A stretch of DNA of 64,000 bases. Origin: Chryseobacterium culicis (GTDB taxonomy: Bacteria > Bacteroidota > Bacteroidia > Flavobacteriales > Weeksellaceae). The translations under genes were made by a program, and so were the position numbers. Every line of letters starts with the position of its first letter. The first letter of the stretch is position 1. Shown here one piece after another: positions 55,445-64,000 of this stretch. The notes under the pieces are model-generated. The model ran no database searches. It saw only the letters and a program-made list of their open reading frames with translations, and was not told the DNA's origin. The stretch lies in assembly GCF_900108365.1 (NCBI RefSeq), contig NZ_FNWQ01000002.1:868001-932000 (forward strand), read 5' to 3'.

Positions 55445-55475
55445 CAAATGTAGAGTAAAATTTATTTTTGACAAA
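55445..55475 (-). promoter_or_regulatory. Promoter of the tetR-efflux operon
   Basis: On the minus strand TTTG (55475-55472), 19 bases, then TACATTTG (55452-55445), an excellent fit to the Bacteroidetes -33/-7 consensus. The predicted start lies near the proximal operator. Confidence 0.75.
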
Positions 55476-55476
55476 A

Positions 55477-55487
55477 TTGTTAAACAA
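55477..55487. promoter_or_regulatory. Putative TetR operator, distal copy
   Basis: A second TTGTTAAACAA, immediately upstream of the -33 TTTG. Together with the proximal copy it frames the promoter. Confidence 0.6.
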
Positions 55488-55630
55488 AAAAATTAAACTA
55501 AAATGTCATGACATCCATCATGTTTTGCATTTTACAATGAATGCAGGCGTTATTATTACCATAAAAGATTATGGAAACGCATTATTGAAGGGAAAGCTGA
55601 TACCAGCTCACCCTAAACAGGCAGTAATAA

Positions 55631-55660
55631 AAAAACGGGCAGAAATTTCTGCCCGTTTTT
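55631..55660 (-). terminator. Terminator of the CvfB-like gene
   Basis: AACGGGCAGAAATTTCTGCCCGTT forms a long stem with A and T runs on both sides; minus-strand transcripts of the gene stopping at 55665 should end here. Confidence 0.88.
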
Positions 55661-55664
55661 TATT

Positions 55665-56489
55665 TTATAATAATTTGATTTTATCTTCGAGAATATCAAT
55701 CACCTTATCTTTATAAAGTCCACCGATTGCTTTTTTGAAGTTTTTCTTACTCATCTGAAGTTCATCCTTAATTTCTTCAGGAGAAGATTTATCGGATACG
55801 TACAGAAGCCCATAGTTTTCTTCCAGCTTGTTGAGAATTTTCTGTTTGAATTCGTCAATATTTTCAAATCCTTCCGGCTGTAAAGAAACATCTATTTTTC
55901 CGTCTTCACGAATTGTTTTGATGTATCCTTTTTCTTCGGACAGGGGATAAAGTTTTTTGAAGACATCGGAAGCATAGATCAAACCAATGTATTGTTTGTT
56001 GATGACAACATTCCAGCCCAGTTCGCTTTCGTTCATCATGATCAGATCTACTTTGTCACCTTTCTGGAAAGGAAGATGATCATACTGAGGATTTCTCTTG
56101 AATTTTGTTGTACCGGTAATCAGTTCCATATCTTCGTCTACATAAATATAGACCAGATATCTTTTTCCTTCAACAATTTTGGTTTTCTGCTGTTTGTAGG
56201 GAATAAATAAATCTTTGATGATCCCCCAATCCATAAAAGCTCCGCTTGGAAGACTCTGTACACAGCTCATTACCGCAAATTCACCTACTTCAGCCAATGG
56301 AATTTCAGTAGTTGCCTTTAATTTATCGTCATCCTGATATACAAATACCTCAACCTCCTCACCTGTTTCTTTTTCTTCCTGAATAAAGATTTTAGGCAGA
56401 AAAGCTTTCTCGCCGGATTCGTCTACGAGGATCCATCCTGAATTAATTTTTTCTGAAATTGTTAAAGTCTGAGTTTTTCCGAGTTGCAT
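55665..56489 (-). CDS. CvfB-family S1-like RNA-binding protein
   Basis: 274 residues with tandem S1-like beta-barrels: GKTQTLTISEKINSGWILVD at the start, a second around GDKVDLIMMNESELGWNVVI, and a third around IKTIREDGKIDVSLQPEG, then a winged-helix-like end (SPEEIKDELQMSKKNFKKAI). This is the layout of YitL/CvfB, which binds RNA and affects virulence gene expression in staphylococci. In Bacteroidetes its role is unknown. Alone between terminators. Confidence 0.88.
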   Translation of the reverse strand: MQLGKTQTLTISEKINSGWILVDESGEKAFLPKIFIQEEKETGEEVEVFVYQDDDKLKATTEIPLAEVGEFAVMSCVQSLPSGAFMDWGIIKDLFIPYKQQKTKIVEGKRYLVYIYVDEDMELITGTTKFKRNPQYDHLPFQKGDKVDLIMMNESELGWNVVINKQYIGLIYASDVFKKLYPLSEEKGYIKTIREDGKIDVSLQPEGFENIDEFKQKILNKLEENYGLLYVSDKSSPEEIKDELQMSKKNFKKAIGGLYKDKVIDILEDKIKLL

Positions 56490-56648
56490 TGATGATAAAA
56501 TTAGCTCACAAAGGTACGGAAATTTGAAGATGCTAACCTAGTCAATACTGCTATAATTCTTTTAAGGTCTTCATAACACCCGTGATACAATGAAAACATT
56601 TGACTTTTAAAAAGATCTGTTTTGGCTGAAGCTGATAGATCGGATGCT

Positions 56649-56680
56649 AAAAAATAAACGGGCTGAAGCCCGTTTTTTAT
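56649..56680. terminator. Terminator of the DUF4476 gene
   Basis: ACGGGCTGAAGCCCGT with flanking A and T runs; it lies 7 bases past the stop at 56687. The core resembles that of the 48884 element. Confidence 0.82.
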
Positions 56681-56686
56681 TGAATA

Positions 56687-57559
56687 TTATAATTTTGAAA
56701 CATATTCCATCAGTTCACGTCTGCTGCTTTCAAAATCAAAGGCATCAGTGACCACAATATAATGTTCTCTGTCTACACAGTTGCGGTAGATAGATTTAGC
56801 TAATGCCAGCTTCTTATCATCAAAACGAATTTCTTTCACCAAATCTCTTATTTGTGCAGCAGTAAACATTGAAACACGCATCTGCTGATTAATCATTGTC
56901 AGTTTCCCGTCATCAAATCTTTCATTTTGCATCATCGTATCAAAAAAGTGGCGGAAAGAATTGTTATCCATTGCATTTCCATTATAATATCCGCCTCCCG
57001 GCTGATTTCCGTAGGGGTTGTTCCAGATATCATTCCAGTCATTAAATCCGTATTGGTTTTGAAGAGGATAAGAATCTAAAAGATACAATCCTTCATTGGT
57101 AAAAAAATCCAATACCATTCTGTTGTTATTGCGAAGCATTAAAGTAGTTCTGTAGATCAGAAAACCGTTTTCGTAGATTGAGAGAGGCATTCCACCTGAT
57201 GACAGGTCGAAAAACCTGTATTTTCCTGACCCGTTTGCGATCATCTGGTCTCCTACTTCAACGGTAAAAAAGCCCTGTTCCGGAATTCTCAGAAACACTT
57301 CTGCATAACCATAGTTTCTGTCCCAATCGTAATGGGAATTTTTGATTCTGTTCCCGGGTCCATTTCCATTTCTTTGGGGAATTGCTGTATTTCCGGATCT
57401 TGACTGGTCAACCGTTTTATTTCTTTCATCCGGGCTTCTGGAGGTTCTCATTTCTGTGGTTGAAGCCTCATTTCTTAATAATTCTCCAGCCTTTCCTGCT
57501 TCCTGTGCCAATGAGCTGATTCCCGCCAGCAGCATCCAACTCATAAAAATCTTTTTCAT
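56687..57559 (-). CDS. Secreted DUF4476-domain protein
   Basis: 290 residues from the chosen start (MKKIFMSWMLLAGISSLAQ signal peptide). The middle has beta-strand repeats with aromatic residues (EVFLRIPEQGFFTVEVGDQM), a Gly/Asn/Tyr-rich low-complexity linker, and the last 90 residues are DUF4476, with FDDGKLTMINQQMRVSMFT and FDDKKLALAKSIYRNCVD. A frame opening 96 bases upstream would cross the lpd terminator and add a non-signal-like segment, so it is not used. Function unknown. Confidence 0.8.
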   Translation of the reverse strand: MKKIFMSWMLLAGISSLAQEAGKAGELLRNEASTTEMRTSRSPDERNKTVDQSRSGNTAIPQRNGNGPGNRIKNSHYDWDRNYGYAEVFLRIPEQGFFTVEVGDQMIANGSGKYRFFDLSSGGMPLSIYENGFLIYRTTLMLRNNNRMVLDFFTNEGLYLLDSYPLQNQYGFNDWNDIWNNPYGNQPGGGYYNGNAMDNNSFRHFFDTMMQNERFDDGKLTMINQQMRVSMFTAAQIRDLVKEIRFDDKKLALAKSIYRNCVDREHYIVVTDAFDFESSRRELMEYVSKL

Positions 57560-57598
57560 ACGTGAAATTTTCAAATGCATGTCCATTTTTATGCCAAA

Positions 57599-57630
57599 AA
57601 AAGGAGAAACCGAATTGATTTCTCCTTTTA
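57599..57630 (-). terminator. Terminator of lpd
   Basis: AAAAGGAGAAA pairs with TTTCTCCTTTT around ACCGAATTGA-like loop bases; it lies about 33 bases past the lpd stop, with T residues following on the minus strand. Confidence 0.8.
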
Positions 57631-57662
57631 TATTTAAATTGATTAATTTTATCAATCAACTC

Positions 57663-59066
57663 TTACATATGAATAGGTCTTTTTGCTGTAGCATCCAGTG
57701 CAGCTTCTTTGATTGCTTCTGCATAGGTTGGGTGAGCGTGAGAACTTCTTGCGATATCTTCAGCACTTGCACGGAATTCCATAGCAATTACTCCTTCTGC
57801 AATAAGGTCAGCAGCTCTTGCTCCTACGATGTGCATTCCTAAAACTTCATCTGTTTTTTCGTCTGCAATAATCTTTACAAGACCATCAACATCACCGCTT
57901 GCACGGCTTCTACCTAAAGCTCTCATTGGGAAAGACCCTACTTTGTAAGCTACTCCTTCTTCTTTTAACTGCTCTTCAGTTTTACCTACTCCTGCTACTT
58001 CCGGCCATGTATAAACAACTCCAGGAATCAGGTTGTAGTTAATGTGAGGTTTTTGTCCTGCTAATGTTTCAGCAACAAATACTCCTTCTTCTTCAGCTTT
58101 ATGAGCTAACATTGCTCCTTTGATCACGTCACCAATTGCATAGATATTAGCAACATTTGTCTGTAAATGATCATTTACTTTTACTCTTCCTCTTTCGTCA
58201 AGCTCTACACCTGCTTTTTCAAGACCAAGACCATCTGTATAAGGCTTTCTTCCTACAGAAACCAAACAGTAATCTCCTTCAACCACTACTTCTTCTCCTT
58301 TTTTATCTTTAGCGGTGATCTTTACCATATCTCCGTTTCTTTCCACCGCAGAAACCGCAGTAGAAAGCATAAACTTCATTCCTTGTTTTTTAAGAACTTT
58401 AGTTAATTCTTTACTTAAAGCTCCATCCATTCCAGGGATGATTTTATCCATAAATTCAACAACAGTTACCTGAGCTCCTAATCTTAGGTATACAGATCCT
58501 AATTCAAGACCGATAACCCCACCTCCGATTACTACTAAATGCTTAGGAATTTCTTTAAGATTTAAAGCTTCTGTAGAAGTAATCACTCTTTCTTTGTCTA
58601 AAGAGATGAAAGGCAGTGTAGAGGGTTTAGATCCCGTTGCAATGATGGTATATTTAGACTCGATGGTTTCAGAAGAACCGTCATTTTTTGTCACTTTAAT
58701 CTGAGTAGCAGATTCGAAGCTTCCTACTCCTTCAAAAACAGTAATCTGATTTTTGTTCATCAGATAGCTGATTCCGTCTGTATTTTGCTTGATCACCTCA
58801 TTTTTACGGGCGATCATTCTGGCGATATCTGCCTGAGGCTCGTTGATGATAATTCCGTGACCTGCAAAATTGTGTTTTGCATTTTCGAAATGCTCAGAGC
58901 TGTCAAGAAGCGCTTTTGACGGAATACATCCAACGTTAAGACAAGTTCCGCCTAAAGTTGAATATTTTTCAATAATTGCTGTTTTGAAACCTAATTGTGC
59001 TGCACGGATCGCAGCCACATAACCACCGGGACCAGAACCTATTACGGTAACATCGAATTGACTCAT
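57663..59066 (-). CDS. lpd: Dihydrolipoyl dehydrogenase (E3)
   Basis: 467-residue FAD disulfide oxidoreductase that reoxidises dihydrolipoamide of the 2-oxoacid dehydrogenase complexes with NAD. FAD-binding GSGPGGYVAAI at residues 10-20, redox disulfide in GGTCLNVGCIP (Cys42 and Cys47), NAD-binding VIGGGVIGLELGSVY, the FAD motif IYAIGDV and the active-site HAHPTYAE with catalytic His near the end. The E1/E2 partners sucA and sucB are about 51 kb away in this window, and its promoter shares the TAAATTTG box with that operon. Confidence 0.96.
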   Translation of the reverse strand: MSQFDVTVIGSGPGGYVAAIRAAQLGFKTAIIEKYSTLGGTCLNVGCIPSKALLDSSEHFENAKHNFAGHGIIINEPQADIARMIARKNEVIKQNTDGISYLMNKNQITVFEGVGSFESATQIKVTKNDGSSETIESKYTIIATGSKPSTLPFISLDKERVITSTEALNLKEIPKHLVVIGGGVIGLELGSVYLRLGAQVTVVEFMDKIIPGMDGALSKELTKVLKKQGMKFMLSTAVSAVERNGDMVKITAKDKKGEEVVVEGDYCLVSVGRKPYTDGLGLEKAGVELDERGRVKVNDHLQTNVANIYAIGDVIKGAMLAHKAEEEGVFVAETLAGQKPHINYNLIPGVVYTWPEVAGVGKTEEQLKEEGVAYKVGSFPMRALGRSRASGDVDGLVKIIADEKTDEVLGMHIVGARAADLIAEGVIAMEFRASAEDIARSSHAHPTYAEAIKEAALDATAKRPIHM

Positions 59067-59109
59067 GTTATTGTATGAATTTGTTTATTATTATCTATCT
59101 TAATTCTCA

Positions 59110-59140
59110 CAAATTTACGTATAAATTACCAAGCACCAAA
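59110..59140 (-). promoter_or_regulatory. Promoter of lpd
   Basis: On the minus strand TTTG (59140-59137), 19 bases, then TAAATTTG (59117-59110). Both boxes and the spacing match the Bacteroidetes consensus. The leader would be about 37 bases. Confidence 0.75.
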
Positions 59141-59196
59141 GTGAGTTTTATCAATTTTAAAAATGATAATTATACGCTTTAGTTTAGGGAAAAGTA

Positions 59197-59583
59197 TTAT
59201 TTTATGAATTTAATATTCTCTTCATTCCCTTCCTTAAGGTAAATGGCGGTGAATACCAGTGGTTTTTCCGCTGACGAATTATCAAAATGGAGAATTTTCA
59301 CATTTTTAGGTTCATAAAAAGCATCTCCTTCACGAAGGAGAACCTTCTCGTGCCCCTCGATCTGAAAAACCGCCTCACCTGAATTGATGATTCCCACAAC
59401 AGGACAGGGATGCAGATGTTCCGGAGCTCCCTGTCCTGCGGCCATTGTTATTTCCTGTATTTCTGTAGATTTTACGTTCTGATCGAGAGCGGTTTTTAAT
59501 AACTCCTTTCTGGAGATGGCCTTTTGCTGAGCCATTGACACCGCAGAATTCAACATCAAAAGAGCAATTATAAGGGATTTCAT
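59197..59583 (-). CDS. Secreted cupin-domain protein
   Basis: 128 residues; signal peptide MKSLIIALLMLNSAVSMAQ, then a single cupin_2 barrel with PEHLHPCPVVGIINSGEAVF (metal-binding His residues) and LLREGDAFYEPKNVKILHFD. Fits a periplasmic small-molecule-binding or isomerase-like cupin. Substrate unknown. Confidence 0.83.
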   Translation of the reverse strand: MKSLIIALLMLNSAVSMAQQKAISRKELLKTALDQNVKSTEIQEITMAAGQGAPEHLHPCPVVGIINSGEAVFQIEGHEKVLLREGDAFYEPKNVKILHFDNSSAEKPLVFTAIYLKEGNEENIKFIK

Positions 59584-59624
59584 AAGTTGTAAGTTGGATT
59601 GTTATTTTACATCACAGTAAACTA

Positions 59625-59969
59625 TTACAGATTGAGCTTTCCATGCCCAATTTCGCCTGTACTTTCAAAAAAAGAACCTCCATATACATACCATTCAAGG
59701 CTTTCCAGATATTCCACCGCATTTTCCGGAGTGATGTGAGGACGGTCTTTTTTCGAAACAATTCCTTTATACCATCTTCCTGATTTGGGGTAATGCTCAT
59801 ATTCCACAAAGTAATGAATCCATATTCTCTGGCACAATTTACACTGTTGAATGGACACTTCTCCATATCTTCCGTTGGTATGATCAATACCTAATTCTGA
59901 ACTTCTGAATTCTGTGTAATTGAAGTCAGGCTTCTCACAAGCACATCCTAATTTTTGGATTTTATTCAT
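59625..59969 (-). CDS. Hypothetical protein with Cys pairs
   Basis: 114 residues. KLGCACEKPDF near the N-terminus and QQCKLCQRIWIHYF near residue 42 supply two close cysteine pairs, a probable zinc-ribbon-like site. The C-terminal half has WYVYGGSFFESTGEI. No family recognised. An overlapping frame in the same region is out of frame and lacks these features. It lies 41 bases upstream of the cupin gene. Confidence 0.7.
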   Translation of the reverse strand: MNKIQKLGCACEKPDFNYTEFRSSELGIDHTNGRYGEVSIQQCKLCQRIWIHYFVEYEHYPKSGRWYKGIVSKKDRPHITPENAVEYLESLEWYVYGGSFFESTGEIGHGKLNL

Positions 59970-60036
59970 TCACATTTATTTTACAGATGTCAAATCTAAG
60001 AAAATAAACCTGCAAAAGAAAAATGGCAGAGGTATT

Positions 60037-61119
60037 CTACTTCATCAGATCCAATAAGACCTTTTCATATTTATCAAGAATAATATTCTTTGAGAATCTT
60101 GATTTAATAGAGTTTTTTATAGCATCCCGATTATAACTGCTCTGAAGTATTCTTACAATCTCCTGGGCAAATCTGTCATGGTTCTCAATGTCTGCAATTT
60201 CCCCGTTTACATTGTGCTGGATAATCTCATTAATTCCACCGGGACAGTTATTGGCTAAGGAATAAGTTCCGCAAGCGCCTGCTTCAAGCAGCACATTGGG
60301 AAAACCTTCGTATCTTGAAGAAAGCACAAATAAGTCCGCATATTTCAGATATTGGTAGGGATTTTCCTGTCTGCCATGAAAAATTACCTTTTTTAATCCT
60401 AAAAGTTCTTTTGTCTGAAGCAGGAGGTCTTTATCTTTTCCGTCCCCTAAGATATGGAGGATGATGTTTTCATTCTTCAGCCTTGAAAAAACCTTCAACA
60501 GGTTATCGAAACCTTTTCTGGATGATAGATTACCAATGGCCACTACATTTTTATAATTGTATTTGAAGCATTCGGGTTTTGCAGATACCGACATTTTATC
60601 TTCAATAAAATCAAAGTCTACAGGATTATTGATCTTGACAATTTTTTTCTTTTTGATATTGAAATTATCCACAAGATCTTTCATCATATCATCGCTTTGC
60701 GCAATAATTTTCTGATAGTTGTTGTAAAAATTGTAGAAAAATTTAATCTCTTTACGGGTTACATGCTGAGTGACCACATTGGTTTCCCTTGCGATGAATT
60801 TCGTCCTTGGAAACAGTTTAATAAATAGAGATAAATAGGCATTCACTTCACCAAAACCTGAAAATACAATATCCGGTTTTCTTCTGTAGATTTCGCCTAA
60901 AATAGGTCTTAATGAGTGTCTTATTCTTTCAGTATTAATGTCAATGATTTCGACATCTTTTTTCAGGAAATTCAGGTATCCGCCTTTTTTACGCAACAGC
61001 AAAATCTTGGGCTCAAACCGATCTCTGGAAAGATGGTTCGCTATAGTGGTAACAATCCTTTCTGCTCCTCCGGTCTCCAGGTCCGGCAGAATAAATATGA
61101 CAGATATTTTTTTCATCAT
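60037..61119 (-). CDS. Family 4 glycosyltransferase
   Basis: 360-residue GT-B retaining glycosyltransferase. N-terminal ILPDLETGGAERIVTTIANH (residues 10-29) is the acceptor-side glycine-rich start of GT4 enzymes, and the donor side shows VVAIGNLSSRKGFDNLLKVF, LHILGDGKDKDLL and RYEGFPNVLLEAGACGTYSL with the E-x7-E nucleotide-sugar motif. Probably acts in surface polysaccharide or glycan synthesis. No linked polysaccharide operon is seen. Confidence 0.92.
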   Translation of the reverse strand: MMKKISVIFILPDLETGGAERIVTTIANHLSRDRFEPKILLLRKKGGYLNFLKKDVEIIDINTERIRHSLRPILGEIYRRKPDIVFSGFGEVNAYLSLFIKLFPRTKFIARETNVVTQHVTRKEIKFFYNFYNNYQKIIAQSDDMMKDLVDNFNIKKKKIVKINNPVDFDFIEDKMSVSAKPECFKYNYKNVVAIGNLSSRKGFDNLLKVFSRLKNENIILHILGDGKDKDLLLQTKELLGLKKVIFHGRQENPYQYLKYADLFVLSSRYEGFPNVLLEAGACGTYSLANNCPGGINEIIQHNVNGEIADIENHDRFAQEIVRILQSSYNRDAIKNSIKSRFSKNIILDKYEKVLLDLMK

Positions 61120-61254
61120 ACCAAAGTTAGTAAAAAGTTTGGTTATCTTTTTACTATCGGGCGAGCGAAAATTGCTGTTTGGGTGCTAATTAACAGAAAT
61201 TAACTAAGATTTAATGCTGATTTATTTTGCCGTTTCCTGTTGATTGGATAGTGT

Positions 61255-61294
61255 AAAAAAATAAAGTAAGCTCTTCTGTTGAAGAGCCTACTTT
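61255..61294 (-). terminator. Terminator of recQ
   Basis: AAGTAAGCTCTTC pairs with GAAGAGCCTACTT (one mismatch) around TGTT; on the minus strand it is followed by ATTTTTTT. Confidence 0.86.
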
Positions 61295-61327
61295 GTTACT
61301 TTATCATCTAAAAAATATATTGATTTT

Positions 61328-63532
61328 TCAATTCGCTACGTCACTGATGAATTTAATTCTCAGCATTCTCACTTCTTCATCAGACAATTCGTCCCCGAAT
61401 TCATCCAGCAGTACTTTCATACTGTCGCTTTCAGATTCGTTCATGAATTCCATGAATCCGTCTACAATATCTTCGTCAAAATTATCCTCAATATAGTAGT
61501 CGATATTCAATTTTGTTCCCTGATAAACAATCCTTTCCATTTCTTTCAGAAGTTCATCCATAGAAAGATTTTTAGCTCTTGCAATGTCTTCAAGATCAAT
61601 CTTTTTATCCGTGCTCTGGATGATGAAAACCTTGTGGCTTGATTTATTGGCCACCTGCTTCAATACCATATCCTGAGTACGTTCTATGTTGTTATCTTCT
61701 ACATAGGTTCTGATATAGTCTGCGAACTCTTTACCATATTTTTTGGCTTTACCCTCGCCTACTCCGTAGATCTTTGTGATTTCGTCTACCGTAATGGGGT
61801 ACTGAACCGTCATGTCTTCCAAACTCGGATCCATAAACACCGTGTAGGGCGGAATTCCGTGTTTTTTGGCTACTTTTTTTCTCAGTTCTTTCAACAGGTT
61901 GAAAAGGTTCTGATCCAGCCCTCCGCCAGCCTGCTGCTGTACCTGATCGCTCTCTGCTTTTGCCTGGGTAAGATCAAATTCTCTGTCTTCGGCAATTAAA
62001 AATACGTCTTGGGATTTTCCGTTCAGGACATTTCTTCCTTTTTCCGTAATCTTCAGAACTCCGTAGGTTTCAATATCTTTTTGTAAAAAATTCTGAACGG
62101 TTGCCTGTCTCAGAATTGTCTTCCAGTAATTATCCTTTTCTTCTTTTCCAAATCCAAAATAAGAACTTTGCTCAAGTTTATAGGATTTTGTCACCGCATT
62201 TTCTTTACCTGCAATAACGGAAATCAGGTCTTTAGATTTGAATTTTTCTCCTGTGTCACTAATCAGTTCCAGGGATTTTTTAAGATCTGCCGTAGCATCT
62301 TTTAATTTTGGAGGATTGGATGAATTGTCGCACATTTTGGCACCATCTCCGTTTACCGGATCGAAGCTTTCTCCAAAATAATACAGAATATACTGTCTTC
62401 TGCTCATGGAAGTTTCCGCATAGCCTACCACTTCATTAAGAAGCTGTAATCCGATTTCTCTTTCTGAAACAGGTTTCTGTGCAAGGAATTTCTCCAGTTT
62501 TTCAATATCTTTCGGGTCGTAGAATGCCAGACAGTGGCCTTCCCCTCCGTCTCTTCCTGCCCTGCCGGTTTCCTGATAATAGCTTTCCAGAGATTTCGGG
62601 AAATCGTAATGGATAACAAAACGTACATCCGGTTTATCAATTCCCATCCCGAAGGCAATGGTTGCCACGATCACATCCACTTCTTCCATCAGGAATTTAT
62701 CCTGATTGGCTACTCTTACTTTTTGGTCAAGGCCCGCATGGTACGGAAGCGCATTGATTCCGTTGACCTGCAGAAGCTGGGCAAATTCTTCAACTTTTCT
62801 TCTGCTCAGGCAGTATACAATCCCTGATTTTCCTTTATGCTGATTGATAAATTTAACGATTTCCTTATCTACATTGATTTTAGGACATACTTCATAGTAG
62901 AGATTAGGGCGGTTAAAACTTTCCTTAAATACCAATGCATTGGTCATTCCCAAAGTTTTCTGGATATCATCCTGAACTTTTGGAGTAGCTGTAGCCGTTA
63001 AGGCAATCACCGGTACATCGGCAATTTTGTCTATAATCTGTTTAAGATTTCTGTATTCCGGTCTGAAATCATGTCCCCACTCTGAAATACAGTGGGCCTC
63101 ATCAATAGCAAAGAAAGAAATTTTCACTTCCTTCAAAAAATCCAGGTAATCGTCTTTAATTAATGATTCGGGAGCTACGTACAGAAGTTTTGTTTTTCCA
63201 CTTTTAATATCATCAAAAACCTGTTTGGTCTGTGTTTTGTTTAATGATGAATTCAATACGTGTGCTACCCCATCTTCAGATGAAAGACCGTTCACCGCAT
63301 CTACCTGGTTTTTCATCAACGCTATCAGGGGCGAAACGACAATAGCCGTACCTTCCGAAATAAGTGCCGGAAGCTGATAACATAATGATTTCCCGCCACC
63401 TGTAGGCATTAAAACAAATATATCCTTCCCACTCAATAGGTTGTCTATAATCTGTTCCTGCTGGCCCTTAAATGTAGAAAACCCAAAATACTTTTTCAAT
63501 TCGCCTGATAAATTGGCTTTTTTTGCGCTCAT
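61328..63532 (-). CDS. recQ: ATP-dependent DNA helicase RecQ
   Basis: 734-residue superfamily 2 helicase. Motif I is [16 protein letters not shown] (about 40-55), motif [18 protein letters not shown], motif [15 protein letters not shown], then RecQ-Ct winged helix and an HRDC domain ([20 protein letters not shown]), plus a longer acidic C-terminal tail than E. coli RecQ. The zinc-binding segment after [15 protein letters not shown] keeps only one Cys ([10 protein letters not shown]) where E. coli RecQ has four. Start codon fits the family. Divergent from kdsD. Confidence 0.95.
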   Translation of the reverse strand: MSAKKANLSGELKKYFGFSTFKGQQEQIIDNLLSGKDIFVLMPTGGGKSLCYQLPALISEGTAIVVSPLIALMKNQVDAVNGLSSEDGVAHVLNSSLNKTQTKQVFDDIKSGKTKLLYVAPESLIKDDYLDFLKEVKISFFAIDEAHCISEWGHDFRPEYRNLKQIIDKIADVPVIALTATATPKVQDDIQKTLGMTNALVFKESFNRPNLYYEVCPKINVDKEIVKFINQHKGKSGIVYCLSRRKVEEFAQLLQVNGINALPYHAGLDQKVRVANQDKFLMEEVDVIVATIAFGMGIDKPDVRFVIHYDFPKSLESYYQETGRAGRDGGEGHCLAFYDPKDIEKLEKFLAQKPVSEREIGLQLLNEVVGYAETSMSRRQYILYYFGESFDPVNGDGAKMCDNSSNPPKLKDATADLKKSLELISDTGEKFKSKDLISVIAGKENAVTKSYKLEQSSYFGFGKEEKDNYWKTILRQATVQNFLQKDIETYGVLKITEKGRNVLNGKSQDVFLIAEDREFDLTQAKAESDQVQQQAGGGLDQNLFNLLKELRKKVAKKHGIPPYTVFMDPSLEDMTVQYPITVDEITKIYGVGEGKAKKYGKEFADYIRTYVEDNNIERTQDMVLKQVANKSSHKVFIIQSTDKKIDLEDIARAKNLSMDELLKEMERIVYQGTKLNIDYYIEDNFDEDIVDGFMEFMNESESDSMKVLLDEFGDELSDEEVRMLRIKFISDVAN

Positions 63533-63564
63533 CTAATTTTCTATTGCTAAATTTGCATCACACC

Positions 63565-63572
63565 CAAAGTTA
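63565..63572 (-). promoter_or_regulatory. Putative -7 element of the recQ promoter
   Basis: TAACTTTG on the minus strand matches TAnnTTTG, 33 bases before the recQ start. The -33 region is a poor match. Confidence 0.4.
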
Positions 63573-63690
63573 TAAAAATTCTGCTTAAAATAAAAGCGAA
63601 CGAATTTATAAAAAATAAAATTTATATTAAATATTCTTTTTAAAATATAACGTTTTTTAAGAACTTTTTTGTATACCTTATTATCATAAA

Positions 63691-64000
63691 ATGGATAGAA
63701 CCAACATTATATCAATTGCAAAAACCACTTTAGAAATAGAGATTTCTGAGCTCGAAAAATTAAAAAACAGACTTGATGATCAATTTGCCCGGGCGGTAGA
63801 GATTATTCACTCGGCGAAAGGAAAGCTGATTGTAGTAGGAATCGGAAAGTCTGCGCATGTAGGTAATAAAATTGTAGCAACTTTAAACTCAACGGGCACG
63901 CCTTCACAATTCCTGCATGCCTCTGAAGCCATTCATGGTGATCTGGGGGTCATTCAGAAACAGGACGTGGTTTTATGCATTTCCAATTCCGGAAATTCTC
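63691..64000 (+). CDS. kdsD: D-arabinose 5-phosphate isomerase, 5' part (KpsF/GutQ family)
   Basis: Truncated by the right edge; 103 codons are visible. After MDRTNIISIAKTTLEIEISE comes the SIS domain: KLIVVGIGKSAHVGNKIVAT with the active-site Lys, FLHASEAIHGDLGVI and VVLCISNSGNS. The family converts ribulose-5-phosphate to arabinose-5-phosphate, the first step toward Kdo for lipopolysaccharide. The CBS pair expected further on is outside the window. Divergent from recQ across 158 bases. Confidence 0.92.
   Translation, partial: MDRTNIISIAKTTLEIEISELEKLKNRLDDQFARAVEIIHSAKGKLIVVGIGKSAHVGNKIVATLNSTGTPSQFLHASEAIHGDLGVIQKQDVVLCISNSGNS

Noticed and set aside
55468-55716. 82-codon + strand frame upstream of tetR
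   Set aside because: It overlaps the tetR promoter and operator and runs through the 55631 terminator; low complexity and no motif.
57560-57655. Upstream extension of the DUF4476 protein
   Set aside because: It crosses the lpd terminator hairpin and precedes a perfect signal peptide start at 57559.
59612-59887. 91-codon minus-strand frame
   Set aside because: Overlaps the 59625-59969 gene in another frame and lacks its paired cysteines.
1-64000. CRISPR arrays, tRNA or rRNA genes, IS elements, prophage
   Set aside because: None seen in any spacer or coding stretch on either strand by eye; a short tRNA could still be missed without a covariance-model scan.

Overview
The window looks like an AT-rich chromosomal segment of a Flavobacteriia member, most probably Chryseobacterium or a close Weeksellaceae relative. 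This is inferred from the protein families, the very short spacers, the absence of Shine-Dalgarno sequences, and repeated Bacteroidetes-type promoter elements (-33 TTTG, about 19 nt, -7 TAnnTTTG). No tRNA, rRNA, CRISPR array, transposase or prophage was seen. Most of it is ordinary core genome, with several unusual islands.

Layout. 1-7.5 kb: a family 2 glycosyltransferase, a DnaQ-like exonuclease, apaG, the sucA-sucB operon (2-oxoglutarate dehydrogenase E1 and E2) and an SRPBCC membrane protein. 7.8-13 kb: a tight glycogen operon glgB-glgA-lipoprotein-glgC; the lipoprotein frame joins glgC correctly only through a -1 shift on seven A residues. 13.2-22.5 kb: an eight-gene rightward run with two esterases, an M17 aminopeptidase, two ATP-grasp ligases, a YbdK-type GCS2 ligase, a class I glutamine amidotransferase and a glutathionylspermidine-synthase-like protein, closed by a strong terminator. 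This is the best candidate for an incompletely described pathway, probably making or remodelling a small amide- or peptide-linked molecule. 22.8-30.7 kb: an AmpC-type beta-lactamase lipoprotein, a TPR/LuxR-type membrane regulator, then a cyanophycin locus (cphA divergent from cphB, followed by an isoaspartyl peptidase) and a small YtxH-like protein.

30.8-39.1 kb: a methyltransferase, two PH-SHOCT proteins flanking a GNAT protein, hisS, then a 2.77-kb imperfect tandem duplication holding two secreted proteins with related N-termini and unrelated C-termini, ending in an HRDC-protein gene and ssb. The first unit carries a 3' remnant of the HRDC gene whose four differences from the intact gene are all synonymous third-position changes, which suggests a second allele arrived by recombination. 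39.2-48.8 kb: an XRE regulator, a PL7 alginate lyase, an arginase-family enzyme with an altered metal site, HPP protein, TIGR01777 epimerase, NudK, DUF2306 protein, VOC protein, an aspartyl protease and a J-KTSC protein.

48.9-55.5 kb: a palindromic intergenic element, then an RND efflux operon (tetR-tolC-adaptor-pump) with paired operators bracketing its promoter. 55.6-64 kb: a CvfB-like RNA-binding protein, a DUF4476 protein, lpd (the E3 partner of sucAB), a cupin, a hypothetical protein, a GT4 glycosyltransferase, recQ with a degenerate zinc site, and the start of kdsD running off the right edge.

Metabolically the window joins the TCA 2-oxoglutarate complex, carbon storage (glycogen) and nitrogen storage (cyanophycin). 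Beside the storage genes sits a ligase cluster whose product cannot be named from sequence alone.
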